Assembly: GCF_009496005.1 (NCBI RefSeq)
Contig: NZ_WIBF01000014.1
Span: 54,157 to 118,156, forward strand
DNA length: 64,000 bases
Origin: Tritonibacter litoralis
GTDB lineage: Bacteria > Pseudomonadota > Alphaproteobacteria > Rhodobacterales > Rhodobacteraceae
Direction: 5' to 3'
The translations under genes were made by a program, and so were the position numbers. The notes under the pieces are model-generated. The model worked only from the letters and a program-made list of their open reading frames with translations. It was not told the DNA's origin and made no database searches. The number at the start of each line of letters is the position of its first letter. The stretch's first letter is position 1. This document shows, piece by piece, positions 20,759 through 30,062 of the stretch.

Positions 20759-22515
20759 GCTACGTTTCCAGTCTTAGCGCCGCCTTTGGGCGCCTTTTGT
20801 GCGGCCGCGGCCTGAATGTTCTTGTGGTTCGCAACCATCTCAGACAGCACCTTATCCTTGGGTCCAAAGGCAGACTGCGTGCCGTTTTCGATGACCAACA
20901 GCATGTCACATTCCTGGATCGCCGCCGGACGGTGCGCCATGATCAAGACCGAGCGACCCTCTTTCTTCATCTGGCGAATGGCCGTATTCAGCGCCATCGA
21001 CCCTTCGTTGTCCAGATTTGAGTTCGGCTCATCCAAGATCACAATCGCCGGGTTTCCATACAAAGCTCGCGCCAAACCAACCCGTTGCATCTGACCGCCG
21101 GACAAACGCCCGCCGCCACTATGCACGGGCGTATCATAGCCCGACGGCAGTTTCAGGATCATCTCATGCGCGGCGGCTTTTTTCGCAGAATCCACTACTT
21201 TTTGAGCGTCAGGCTGTTGCGCCAGACGAGCGATGTTCTGACTGACGCTGCCTTCAAACAATTGCACCCGTTGGGGCAAATATCCGATGTGTTGACCCAA
21301 GACATCTGGTGCATATTGATCCAGCGACGCGCCGTCCAAACGTACGGTCCCGGCTGCCGGTCGCCATGTTCCGGTCAAAGCACGCGCCAAAGTTGATTTA
21401 CCCGAACCTGACGGGCCGATCACGCCGATCGCCTGCCCTGGCTCCACTTTGAAGGTAACATTGCGCAATGTGGGGCGGTTTTCCCCAGGTGCGACAACCG
21501 CCAAACCTTTGACGTCAAGCCGCGCTTTGGGTTTTGGCAATTCCGTGCGTTCGCGTTCTTCTGGCACTTTGCCCAGCAGCTCACCAAGGTTCGCCCAGCC
21601 TTTGAAGGCGCGTTGCACCATGGCCCATTGACCCAGTCCCATCTCGATCGGTGCCAACGCACGCCCCATCAAGATCGATCCCGCGATCATCGCGCCGGGC
21701 GTCATATCGCCCTGCAGCACAAGATACGCCCCAAGGCCCAGCATAGCCGACTGCAAAAACAGACGCAGGGTTTTGGTCAGAACCGTGAACCCGCCGCTGG
21801 TGTCGCTGGCGACAACCGTATCCCCCAAGGCAGAATCACGTGCCACTTTCCAACGTTTGAAGGCCGCGGTGCGCATGCCCATCGACTGGATCATTTCAGA
21901 TTCTTTGCGAATCTCTTCGGACAGAAGGTTCGCTTTGTGCCCCGAGTTACTGGCCTGCGCCTGCGGCTTCTTTGAGAACACCTGGTTCAAAACCGCGATG
22001 GAGACCAAAATCAGACCTCCGCCCAAAGCAAGAAGACCCAACCATGGGTGGAACAGCGCAATCCCCGCCAAGAAGATCGGTGTCCACGGCAAGTCAAAGG
22101 CCGCCCCAAGCACGGGGGACGACATCAGGCGCTGTATCCCTTCCAGATCCTGCAGACCTGTTTGAGCAACCGGATCATTATCAATCGCCGATTTGCGCAC
22201 CATGGCGTCAAACACACGTCGATCGAGTGCGGCCTGAAACCGTGCACCAACGCGGGCAAGAATCCGCCCACGTGCATAATCCAACAGCCCCATCATCCCG
22301 TACAGGAAGACCACGAGGATTGATAAGGCCACCAAAGTGGCCTCGGACCGGCTGCCAAGCACCCGATCATAGACCTGCATCATATAAAGCGGTCCCGTTA
22401 GCATAAGTAAGTTCACGAAAAAGCTGAACAAACCAACGGTCCAATAGAGATGCCTGCTTTGTCTACGCACAGAGCGCAGCTCGTTAATTCCGTCTTGTGT
22501 CGTATTTTTTTGCAT
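20755..22515 (-). CDS. Type I secretion ABC transporter/permease, PrtD family
   Basis: The 586-aa half-transporter has an N-terminal six-helix domain (first helix ~27-47). The ATPase domain carries Walker [10 protein letters not shown] (~375), signature [15 protein letters not shown], Walker [12 protein letters not shown] and a switch histidine in MAHRPAA. It has no C39 peptidase domain, so it fits the PrtD/LipB-type exporters of RTX or other glycine-rich proteins. It is first gene of a two-gene operon. No TolC gene or RTX substrate is present within this window. Confidence 0.92.
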   Translation of the reverse strand: MQKNTTQDGINELRSVRRQSRHLYWTVGLFSFFVNLLMLTGPLYMMQVYDRVLGSRSEATLVALSILVVFLYGMMGLLDYARGRILARVGARFQAALDRRVFDAMVRKSAIDNDPVAQTGLQDLEGIQRLMSSPVLGAAFDLPWTPIFLAGIALFHPWLGLLALGGGLILVSIAVLNQVFSKKPQAQASNSGHKANLLSEEIRKESEMIQSMGMRTAAFKRWKVARDSALGDTVVASDTSGGFTVLTKTLRLFLQSAMLGLGAYLVLQGDMTPGAMIAGSILMGRALAPIEMGLGQWAMVQRAFKGWANLGELLGKVPEERERTELPKPKARLDVKGLAVVAPGENRPTLRNVTFKVEPGQAIGVIGPSGSGKSTLARALTGTWRPAAGTVRLDGASLDQYAPDVLGQHIGYLPQRVQLFEGSVSQNIARLAQQPDAQKVVDSAKKAAAHEMILKLPSGYDTPVHSGGGRLSGGQMQRVGLARALYGNPAIVILDEPNSNLDNEGSMALNTAIRQMKKEGRSVLIMAHRPAAIQECDMLLVIENGTQSAFGPKDKVLSEMVANHKNIQAAAAQKAPKGGAKTGNVA

Positions 22516-22718
22516 GTTCGCAGTGCTGAAACTAATTTTGGGACATATATGGGCCTAGAACCGCCATACGTACAGGGTTTCTTTTGCCCTGTTCCATAAG
22601 TGGCACAAAATGATAAACAGCGACTTTAGCCCCCTGGACCGCCAGGAAAACAACTGTATGTGAACGAAGTATATTACAAGCGCCGGTGTTTGCGGCGCTG
22701 CAATGAGAAATCGGTAAC

Positions 22719-23480
22719 ATGAAAATGAAGATGCGCGCGACCCTCCCTGCACTGATGCTGATCGCAGCAACGCTGGTTTCAGCCTGCGCGAAACCGACAA
22801 GCGAACAGCTTTCGGAAGGGACAATTGCGGACCCCAACGAGCAGCGAAACCGCGCTGTGCATGAGTTTAACCGTGGTGTCGACCGCTTTGCGTTCCGCCC
22901 GGCCGCCAAAGGCTATGTCGCGATTGTACCCCCGGACATGGTCACAAGCTTTGGATTGTTTGCCGAAAACCTTTCGATGCCGGGTCAGGCGGTGAATTCC
23001 GTTCTGCAAGGCAACTTCAAACAAGCAGGCATCGCATTGTCGCGCTTTGCCATCAACACTGTGTTTGGGATCGGCGGTTTGGGCGATCCTGCGTCGGATT
23101 TTAATGTGCCGCGTGTTGATACCGATTTTGGCGAAACCCTACATGTCTGGGGAGTGGGCGAAGGTTCATATGTGGAACTGCCCTTCTTTGGCCCTTCAAC
23201 GGCGCGTGACACCACGGGTCTGGTTGTCGACTTCTTCACCAACCCGCTTGGATACGCCAAGAACACGCCGGTTGACGACATTGATATCTATGCCGAGGTT
23301 GTGCGCCGCCTGGGCGATCGTGGCACCTATTCCGATACGGTGGACTCGATCCTATATGAAAGCGCAGATAGTTATGCACAGGCCCGTCTGATCTATTTGC
23401 AGAACCGCCGGTTCGATCTGGGTCAGACATCCGAGAATTCGGAAATCGATCCGTTTGAGCTAAGCACGGAAGGATTTTAA
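22719..23480 (+). CDS. mlaA: MlaA/VacJ phospholipid-asymmetry lipoprotein
   Basis: The 253-aa lipoprotein precursor has the lipobox LVSAC (Cys23). MlaA-type motifs follow: DPNEQRNRAVHEFNRGVDRF, PGQAVNSVLQG, NTVFGIGGLGDPASDFNVPR and DFGETLHVWGVGEGSYVELPFFGPSTARDT. MlaA sits in the outer membrane and extracts mislocalised phospholipids. A perfect hairpin (AGCGCCG/CGGCGCT, 22679-22699) lies just upstream of the start. The mlaC gene follows 3 bp later. Confidence 0.93.
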   Translation: MKMKMRATLPALMLIAATLVSACAKPTSEQLSEGTIADPNEQRNRAVHEFNRGVDRFAFRPAAKGYVAIVPPDMVTSFGLFAENLSMPGQAVNSVLQGNFKQAGIALSRFAINTVFGIGGLGDPASDFNVPRVDTDFGETLHVWGVGEGSYVELPFFGPSTARDTTGLVVDFFTNPLGYAKNTPVDDIDIYAEVVRRLGDRGTYSDTVDSILYESADSYAQARLIYLQNRRFDLGQTSENSEIDPFELSTEGF

Positions 23481-23483
23481 ATC

Positions 23484-24071
23484 ATGAACCGTCGAAATTT
23501 TCTGTTGTCCCTCTCTGCTGGACTGGCGCTTGCACCGGCTGCGGGCTGGGCGTTGGACAATGCAGGCGCAAGCCGTCTGATCGACACGCTGGTCAAAGAC
23601 ATCAACGGCGTTATCGAATCCGGCAAAGGTGAAACCGCCATGTTCCGCGAGTTTGAGCGGATCTTTGCGCGCTACAGCGACACTTCCTACATCGCAGCCT
23701 ATGCGATGGGCGTTGAAGCCCGGCGCGCGTCCAACAGCCAGAAAAAAGCGTTCTCCAAAGCGTTCCAGGGCTATATCTCGCGTAAATATGGTCGTCGCTT
23801 CCGCGAATTCATCGGCGGTCGCCTTGAAGTCACTGGCGTCAAGAAGGTCAAGAAATGGTATGAGGTCGACACCGTCGCCTATTTGCAAGGACAAGCACCG
23901 TTCAAGGTTACATTCCTTGTCTCGGACCGGTCGGGACAGGACCGTTTCTTCAACATGTATATCGAAGGCGTGAATCTTTTGTTGACGGAGCGCACCGAAA
24001 TCGGCGCGATCATCGACCGCAACAAAGGCGACATCGACAAGACGATCGCGCAGCTGAAAACCCTCGGCTGA
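23484..24071 (+). CDS. mlaC: MlaC-type periplasmic phospholipid carrier
   Basis: The 195-aa protein has an N-terminal signal with a twin-arginine look (NRRNFLLSLSAGLALAPAAGWA). The mature MlaC/Ttg2D domain contains MFREFERIFARY, SKAFQGYISRKYGRRF and GVNLLLTERTEIGAIIDRNKGDIDKTI. MlaC shuttles phospholipids between MlaA and the inner-membrane MlaFEDB complex. The gene directly follows mlaA. MlaFEDB genes are not in the window. A strong terminator follows. Confidence 0.92.
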   Translation: MNRRNFLLSLSAGLALAPAAGWALDNAGASRLIDTLVKDINGVIESGKGETAMFREFERIFARYSDTSYIAAYAMGVEARRASNSQKKAFSKAFQGYISRKYGRRFREFIGGRLEVTGVKKVKKWYEVDTVAYLQGQAPFKVTFLVSDRSGQDRFFNMYIEGVNLLLTERTEIGAIIDRNKGDIDKTIAQLKTLG

Positions 24072-24094
24072 TCGGCAGCCTGATTAAAAACGAC

Positions 24095-24119
24095 AAAGGC
24101 CCCCATCGCGGGGCCTTTT
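24095..24119. terminator. Bidirectional terminator after mlaC
   Basis: AAAGGCCCCC and GGGGCCTTTT form the stem with flanking A and T runs, between the converging mlaC and VOC genes. Confidence 0.88.
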
Positions 24120-24124
24120 GTGAT

Positions 24125-24541
24125 TTAGGCCCCCCGCTCGGGATCATTGGGATCACTGGAAAACAGCGCGATTTTATTGCCTTGTGGATCGCGCAAATAA
24201 CCCACGAAGAAGTCAGGGCCATAGGCATCGCGAAATCCAGGCTTGCCTTCATCCGTTCCACCGGCCGCAAGGGCCGCAGTATGAAGCCTTTGCACCTGTT
24301 CTTGGTTCAGTGCTTCAAAAGCCACCATAGCGCCGTTTCCGGCTGATGCAGGCCCTCCGTCAAAAGTCGGTTTGACATAGAAATCCGGACACACTGGTTT
24401 TTCTCCGGATGGGACCGGCAGGGCGAAACTTAATCCGTCCGGCCCCTGTTTCAGATTATATCCAAGTGCAGGCAGGAAGGCTTTGTAAAACCGCAGAGCG
24501 CTTTCGATGTCATCCGCTCCAACCGTCACATAAGCAATCAT
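24125..24541 (-). CDS. VOC (glyoxalase/bleomycin-resistance fold) family protein
   Basis: The 138-aa protein starts MIAYVTVGADDIESALRFYKAFLPALGY, the first beta-alpha-beta module. It ends with DAYGPDFFVGYLRDPQGNKIALF, the second module with the usual glutamate-position region. The enzymatic role is unknown. It stands alone between a terminator and the penicillin-binding protein gene. Confidence 0.85.
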   Translation of the reverse strand: MIAYVTVGADDIESALRFYKAFLPALGYNLKQGPDGLSFALPVPSGEKPVCPDFYVKPTFDGGPASAGNGAMVAFEALNQEQVQRLHTAALAAGGTDEGKPGFRDAYGPDFFVGYLRDPQGNKIALFSSDPNDPERGA

Positions 24542-24595
24542 CTTGCGTGTCCTAACTGTCTCGTTGACTCTGGTCAGTCCATTATACCTTGGCGT

Positions 24596-26794
24596 TTAGT
24601 TCCCAAATATCCCGCGTAAGACGTTGTCGATGGCGTTGCCCAACCCTTGGCCCTGCCCCTGACCACGCGGAGCAGTCTGGGGTTCGTGGCGGACCTCTGG
24701 CACCTGAAGCGGCGCAGGCGCGCGCATGGGAAGCGGTTTGGGAGGCAGCCCTTCATGAACCCGCAGCATCGTCTCGCGCCAGATTTCGGCAGGTAAGCCG
24801 CCGCCGGTCACGCCGGTCAAAGGCGTGTTGTCATCATAGCCCATCCAGACACCAGCCACATAATCGGCCGTAAAGCCGATGAACCACGCATCCCGCGCAG
24901 CCTGGGTGGTGCCGGACTTGCCTGCGGCCTGCCAGCCCGGCAATTGCGCGCGGGTGCCTGTGCCATTGGTGATCACCTTCTCCATCATCCAGATCAGCTG
25001 CTGCGACGCCTCTGTTCGGATCACACGTTCGCCAATGCCGCTGCCATTTTCAAACAGCGGCGCATTGTCCTGCGCCAGCTGCAACGTCGTCAGACCGTAG
25101 GGCGCCACAGAGGAGCCACCGTTCAAAATACCAGCATAAGCCCCGGTCATCTCCAACAGGCTGCTCTCAGACGCACCAAGGGCCAGCGCAGGGCCATCAG
25201 CCAGATTGCTTTCGATACCAAAGTCATCGGCCACCCGGCGCACCAGATCGCGGCCCACGGATTCCGAGATTTTAACCGCTGGGATATTCAGCGAGTCTTT
25301 GAGGGCGCGCGTCAATGTCACCTCTCCGTAGAAACGATGCGTATAGTTCTTGGGACACCATTGGCCCGAGCCGGGTATGTTCAGGCAGTATTCAGCATCC
25401 AGAACCACATCATAAGGCGAATACCCAAGTTCCAGCGCCGTGGCATAGACAAAGGGTTTAAAGGCGGATCCAGTCTGCCGCTTGGCTTGGGTTGCGCGAT
25501 TAAACACGCCTGACACGCGGGTCTGCCGACCGCCAACCATGGCACGCACTGCGCCATCCGCGCTCATGACCACAACTGCGGCCTGCGCCTTGGATCCTTC
25601 GCGCACTTTATTGGTAAAGACATAGTCCACCGCTTCCTCAGCCGCCTGCTGCAGCCGCTGGTCCAATGTTGTCTGCAAAACCACATCTTCGGTTGTGTCC
25701 TGCCCCAGAAAATCCGGGATCGTCTCCATCACCCAATCGGCGAAATAGCCACCTGCGCGTGCCTGTGCGGCCTTGGATAGCGTCGCCGGGTTCTCTTGAC
25801 CCGCGCGGGCCTCGGCTGCGGTCAGGTACCCTTGCTCTTGCATCAGACGCAGCACGGTTGCGGCGCGATCTTGGGAGCGTTGCAGATTGTTGGTCGGTGC
25901 CAGCGTGCTGGGCGCGGTCAAAAGCCCAGCCAGCATCGCGGCTTCTGCGGCGTTCACCTGGCTGGCCGATTTGCCAAAATACCGCTGCGCCGCGGCTTCG
26001 GCCCCATAGGCACCACCGCCCAGATAAGCCCGGTTCATATAGATCGAGAGAATCTCATCCTTGCTGTACTTCGCCTCCATCGCCAGAGCAAACAGCGCTT
26101 CTTTGGCTTTGCGCCCCAAGGAGCTGCGGCGACAATCGGCTTCATAGGCAGCTTCGCTTTTCCACGCTTGCGGATCATAAGCGACGCCAAGGCACAACAA
26201 CTTTGCGGTCTGCTGGGTGATGGTTGAGCCACCGTGACCGGACAAAGGTCCCCGCCCTTCACGCAGGTTGATCCGAATGGCCGAGGCGACACCGCGCGGG
26301 CTGAGGCCAAAATGGCGGTAGAACCGTTTATCCTCGGTCGCAACAAAGGCGTTCTTCAACGCAGGCGAGACGGTTTCAGTTGTGACTACACCGCCGAATT
26401 GGTCACCGCGCCAGGCAAAAACATCACCGTTGCGGTCCAGCATGGTGACCGACCCCTGTGCGCGCCCGTCAACCAAAGCTCGGAAGTCCGGCAAGGTAAC
26501 ATAGATATTGGCCACGGCGATCCCTAACAGGATCCCAGCCGCCAAGCCAATACGCCAGCCGACGCCCCAGATCATTGCAAGAATGCGACCGATCCCCCAG
26601 CGGATCCACCCGAACAGGCCGCGCTTGCGCCGCACCGCCGGTTTGGCACGGGATTTGCGCTGACCGCCCCAAAGGGCGCGGAACAGAGATTTCTTGCCGC
26701 CTTTTGTCTTACGCGGTTTGGTGGATGGTTTCTTGCGCGCCGTCCTGTGGCGATTGTCCGCCACCAGCGGCTTGCGTCCAGTTTTTCGTACCAT
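24596..26794 (-). CDS. Bifunctional penicillin-binding protein, class A (PBP1A-like)
   Basis: The 732-aa peptidoglycan synthase has a very basic cytoplasmic tail (~1-58) and one transmembrane helix (~75-100). The GT51 glycosyltransferase domain has its catalytic Glu154 in ATEDKRFYRHFG and GGSTITQQTAK (~188-198). The transpeptidase domain has SxxK at Ser443-Lys446 (TGSAFKPF), SLN in LKDSLNIPAVK, and KSGT near 637. The C-terminus is proline- and glutamine-rich. It polymerises and cross-links peptidoglycan in the periplasm. Class A assignment is firm; the exact paralogue is not. Confidence 0.92.
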   Translation of the reverse strand: MVRKTGRKPLVADNRHRTARKKPSTKPRKTKGGKKSLFRALWGGQRKSRAKPAVRRKRGLFGWIRWGIGRILAMIWGVGWRIGLAAGILLGIAVANIYVTLPDFRALVDGRAQGSVTMLDRNGDVFAWRGDQFGGVVTTETVSPALKNAFVATEDKRFYRHFGLSPRGVASAIRINLREGRGPLSGHGGSTITQQTAKLLCLGVAYDPQAWKSEAAYEADCRRSSLGRKAKEALFALAMEAKYSKDEILSIYMNRAYLGGGAYGAEAAAQRYFGKSASQVNAAEAAMLAGLLTAPSTLAPTNNLQRSQDRAATVLRLMQEQGYLTAAEARAGQENPATLSKAAQARAGGYFADWVMETIPDFLGQDTTEDVVLQTTLDQRLQQAAEEAVDYVFTNKVREGSKAQAAVVVMSADGAVRAMVGGRQTRVSGVFNRATQAKRQTGSAFKPFVYATALELGYSPYDVVLDAEYCLNIPGSGQWCPKNYTHRFYGEVTLTRALKDSLNIPAVKISESVGRDLVRRVADDFGIESNLADGPALALGASESSLLEMTGAYAGILNGGSSVAPYGLTTLQLAQDNAPLFENGSGIGERVIRTEASQQLIWMMEKVITNGTGTRAQLPGWQAAGKSGTTQAARDAWFIGFTADYVAGVWMGYDDNTPLTGVTGGGLPAEIWRETMLRVHEGLPPKPLPMRAPAPLQVPEVRHEPQTAPRGQGQGQGLGNAIDNVLRGIFGN

Positions 26795-27048
26795 GCCTAT
26801 ATCCTGCCCGGTTTGCCCGTTTTACCAACAGTATGGAGCCAAGTTTGCATTGCAGAGCAGCAGTTTGTTAGGATTTGACCTTTGTTTTTTGCTGTTTTTT
26901 TAGGCAATGCGCAGTTTTTAAGCAAAATTTTTCAGCGCGGCTGCCTGATGAGCGCCTGATTGCCGCCCCCTCCGTTTCATCGACTCGTCACAATGGCTTT
27001 CCTGCCAGTGCGAATGAACGGGCGCAATGCCCGAGAAAGGGTGTTGAG

Positions 27049-27387
27049 ATGAAAATGATCATAGCAGCCATCAAGCCCTTCAAGCTGGAAGAGGTCCGCG
27101 AAGCGCTGACCCAGATCGGCGTGTCGGGACTGATGGTGACAGAAATTAAGGGTTTTGGTGCGCAAGCAGGGCACACTGAAATCTATCGTGGAGCTGAATA
27201 CGAGGTGAACTTTGTTCCCAAAGTAAAGCTCGAAATCGTGGTTCCAGAGGCGCAAGCGGACCAAGTGGTGGAGACAATCACCCAAACCGCGCGCACAGGT
27301 AAAATCGGCGATGGCAAGATCTTTGTGCTGGATGTGGCACAAGCCGTACGCGTGCGTACCGGCGAAACCAACCACGAGGCGCTCTAA
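27049..27387 (+). CDS. glnK: PII nitrogen-regulatory protein GlnK
   Basis: The 112-aa PII protein has the uridylylation site Tyr51 in YRGAEYEVNF, and the C-terminal signature TGKIGDGKIFVLDVAQAVRVRTGE. Asn54 and the adjacent amtB gene point to GlnK rather than GlnB. It senses ATP/ADP and 2-oxoglutarate and plugs AmtB when nitrogen is plentiful. The start at 27049 matches the family N-terminus; the upstream open frame is not conserved. The 254-bp upstream region is T-rich with TTGACC at 26875, but no clear sigma-54 site was seen. Confidence 0.95.
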   Translation: MKMIIAAIKPFKLEEVREALTQIGVSGLMVTEIKGFGAQAGHTEIYRGAEYEVNFVPKVKLEIVVPEAQADQVVETITQTARTGKIGDGKIFVLDVAQAVRVRTGETNHEAL

Positions 27388-27415
27388 AGCGTCCACAGGG
27401 AAGGAAATTACGGAC

Positions 27416-28747
27416 ATGAAAAAATTCACTCTCCCGCTGGCTGCGGCGGCACTTGTTGCCCTGCCCGGTCTGGCATTGGCCGACGATCCGGTTCCGGGTG
27501 TTAACCCGTCGACGGATTCGGTCTTCATCCTCAACTCGCTGCTGTTCCTGATCGGCGGCTTCCTGGTATTCTGGATGGCCGCGGGCTTTGCGATGCTCGA
27601 AGCAGGTTTGGTACGCGCCAAGAACGTCACCATGCAGCTGACCAAGAACATGGCGCTGTTCTCGCTGGCCGCGATCTTCTACTGGCTGATCGGCTATAAC
27701 CTGATGTACCCGCTGGACAATTGGTCCATCGAAGGCGTTCTGTCTGGCGTATGGGGCCCAGGCGTTCTGGAAGCTGTGGGCGTAACTGCTGCTGAAGCTG
27801 ACGCTTACGACTATGCGGCAACCGGCTCTGACTTCTTCTTCCAGCTGATGTTCTGTGCAGCAACCGCATCGATCGTATCCGGCACCCTGGCCGAGCGTAT
27901 CAAACTGTGGCCTTTCCTGCTCTTCACCATCGTTTTGACCTCCGTGATCTACCCGCTGCAAGCGTCGTGGAAATGGGGCGGCGGCTTCCTGGATGCGATG
28001 GGCTTCCAAGACTTTGCTGGCTCCACCGTTGTACACTCTGTTGGTGGCTGGGCGGCTTTGACCGGCGCAATCATCCTGGGTCCGCGTATCGGCAAGTACA
28101 AAGACGGCAAAACCGTTCCGATGCCTGGTTCCAATCTGGCTCTGGCGACCCTGGGCACATTCATCCTGTGGATGGGTTGGTTCGGCTTTAACGGCGGTTC
28201 GCAGCTGGCCATGGGTTCTGTTGGCGACGTTGCTGACATCTCCCGCATCTTCTCCAACACCAACGCAGCCGCTGCAGGTGGCGCAGTTGCAGCGCTGGTT
28301 CTGACCCAGGTCATGTTCAAGAAACCTGACCTGACCATGATCCTAAACGGCGCGCTTGCTGGCCTGGTTTCCATCACCGCCGAACCGCTGGCACCGTCAC
28401 TTGGTCTGGCGACCTTGATCGGTATGGTCGGTGGTGTCATCGTTGTCTTCGCAGTCCCGTTCCTGGACAAACTGAAAATCGACGACGTTGTTGGTGCAAT
28501 CCCGGTTCACCTGATTGCCGGTATCTTCGGCACTCTGATTGTACCGCTGTCAAATGGTGACGCGACCTTCGGTGTTCAGCTTTACTCCATCGTTGTTGTC
28601 GGCATCTTCACCGTTGTCACCTCCGGTGTGATGTGGCTGATCCTCAAAGCAGTGTTCGGCATCCGCGTCAGCGAAGAAGACGAAGTCAACGGCCTGGACA
28701 TGGCAGAGCTGGGCATGGAAGCCTATCCTGAATTCCAAGCCAGCTAA
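27416..28747 (+). CDS. amtB: Ammonium transporter AmtB
   Basis: The 443-aa precursor has a cleavable signal peptide (to ALADDP) and about 11 transmembrane helices. Amt motifs include FWMAAGFAMLEAGLVRAKN, FFFQLMFCAATASIVSGTLAER, and the pore histidine in VVHSVGGWAAL. GAIPVHLIAGIFGTL carries the second pore histidine. It conducts ammonium across the inner membrane and is gated by GlnK, encoded 28 bp upstream. Codon use is strongly biased to C/G-ending preferred codons, suggesting high expression. Confidence 0.96.
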   Translation: MKKFTLPLAAAALVALPGLALADDPVPGVNPSTDSVFILNSLLFLIGGFLVFWMAAGFAMLEAGLVRAKNVTMQLTKNMALFSLAAIFYWLIGYNLMYPLDNWSIEGVLSGVWGPGVLEAVGVTAAEADAYDYAATGSDFFFQLMFCAATASIVSGTLAERIKLWPFLLFTIVLTSVIYPLQASWKWGGGFLDAMGFQDFAGSTVVHSVGGWAALTGAIILGPRIGKYKDGKTVPMPGSNLALATLGTFILWMGWFGFNGGSQLAMGSVGDVADISRIFSNTNAAAAGGAVAALVLTQVMFKKPDLTMILNGALAGLVSITAEPLAPSLGLATLIGMVGGVIVVFAVPFLDKLKIDDVVGAIPVHLIAGIFGTLIVPLSNGDATFGVQLYSIVVVGIFTVVTSGVMWLILKAVFGIRVSEEDEVNGLDMAELGMEAYPEFQAS

Positions 28748-28770
28748 GCGCTGAGTGCAAAACAATCCTC

Positions 28771-28801
28771 AAAGCCCCGGGTTTTCACCCGGGGCTTTTT
28801 T
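28771..28801 (+). terminator. Terminator of glnK-amtB
   Basis: AAGCCCCGGG and CCCGGGGCTT stem, loop TTTTCA, followed by a run of Ts. Confidence 0.93.
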
Positions 28802-28820
28802 GTTGGCATGACCAAGACAC

Positions 28821-28850
28821 AAAAAACCGCCGTGCTGTTTGGCACGGCGG
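28821..28850 (-). terminator. Terminator of the aminotransferase operon
   Basis: On the minus strand CCGCCGTGCC pairs with the GCACGGCGG arm and is followed by six Ts. It is back-to-back with the amtB terminator 20 bp away. Confidence 0.9.
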
Positions 28851-28877
28851 CTTCCTCGGTCTTGTAGAAACTGTGGT

Positions 28878-30062
28878 TTAGACGCCCGCGTCTACGATGG
28901 CCTGGGCCAGAATTGGCACGGTCTGCGCGTTGAGACCGGCAATGTTCATGCGGCTGTCGCCGACCATATAGATCCCATTATCCACGCGCATCTTCTCAAC
29001 CAGCTCAGGTGTTGTGCCCAGCAAAGAGAACATACCCCGGTGCTGCGCGATAAAGCCAAAGCGGTCCGATCCGGTCAGGCGCTGCAGCTCATCCGCCAGC
29101 TGCTGACGCAGACCCAGCATGCCAAGGCGCACGTCTTCCAGTTCAGCGGCCCAATCGCTGCGCAAGGCATCATCGTTCAGGATCGTCGATACAATCCGCG
29201 CACCGTGATCCGGTGGGAAGGAATAGTTCTGGCGGTTCAAAAACGCCAGCGTCTGTTGGTTCAGCGCCTGCGCATTGGTGTCTTGTGCAACCGCCATCAA
29301 CAGGCCGGTGCGTTCACGGTAGATCCCAAAGTTCTTGGAGCAGCTGGCCGCAATCAGCGTCTCTGGCACGGATGAGGTCACCAGACGCACGCCTTGCGCG
29401 TCTTCTTCCAGACCATCGCCAAAGCCCTGATAGGCAATGTCGATCATCGGGATCAGAGCTTTTTCCAACAGCACATCCACAACCGCCTGCCATTGGGTCA
29501 GGTTCAGGTTGGCACCTGTTGGGTTGTGACAGCACCCATGCAACAGCACCACATCGCCTGGCTTGGCCTCTTTCAAGTCCGCGATCATCCCATCGAAATC
29601 CACGCCGCGGGTTTCGCGGTCGAAATACCGATAGGTCACGGTTTCGATATTCAGATAGTTCAGGATCGAGATATGGTTCGGCCAGGTCGGATCCGAGACA
29701 AAGACCCGCGCATCCGGGTTGGCGGATTGGATCAGTTCAAACGCCTGACGCACCGCTCCAGTCCCGCCCGGCGTTGCAGCTGCGGCTACCTTGTCGCGGG
29801 CAACCGTATCACCCAGGATCAGATTGATCATCACATCGGAATAGGCCGGATCCCCAGCCAGACCGACGTAAGATTTACTCTCTTGAGTTTCCCAGATCTT
29901 CTGCTCAGCCGCTTTGACCGCGCGCATCACCGGGGTCACACCTTCGGCGTTTTTGTAAACACCAACGCCCAGATCAACTTTAGCGCTGCGCGGATCCTCA
30001 CGGAATTGCGCCATCAGCGCCAGGATCTTGTCCGCCGGCTGTGCTTTTAGGTTCTCAAACAT
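28878..30062 (-). CDS. Aspartate/aromatic amino acid aminotransferase (class I)
   Basis: The 394-aa PLP enzyme of the AspC/TyrB family begins MFENLKAQPADKILALM. It contains the N-terminal DLGVGVYKN, GCCHNPTGANL, and ASCSKNFGIYRERTG with the PLP lysine. It exchanges amino groups between aspartate or aromatic amino acids and 2-oxoglutarate. The start overlaps the sulfurtransferase stop by one base (TGATG), so the two are coupled. Confidence 0.92.
   Translation of the reverse strand: MFENLKAQPADKILALMAQFREDPRSAKVDLGVGVYKNAEGVTPVMRAVKAAEQKIWETQESKSYVGLAGDPAYSDVMINLILGDTVARDKVAAAATPGGTGAVRQAFELIQSANPDARVFVSDPTWPNHISILNYLNIETVTYRYFDRETRGVDFDGMIADLKEAKPGDVVLLHGCCHNPTGANLNLTQWQAVVDVLLEKALIPMIDIAYQGFGDGLEEDAQGVRLVTSSVPETLIAASCSKNFGIYRERTGLLMAVAQDTNAQALNQQTLAFLNRQNYSFPPDHGARIVSTILNDDALRSDWAAELEDVRLGMLGLRQQLADELQRLTGSDRFGFIAQHRGMFSLLGTTPELVEKMRVDNGIYMVGDSRMNIAGLNAQTVPILAQAIVDAGV

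Noticed and set aside
26980..27030. TGGC...TGC near 27000 as a sigma-54 promoter for glnK
   Set aside because: The GG and GC dinucleotides do not have the 12-bp spacing needed for a -24/-12 promoter.
26875..27048. A 58-codon N-terminal extension of GlnK
   Set aside because: PII proteins start at MKxIxAxIKPFK; the upstream residues are low-complexity and reading-frame chance.
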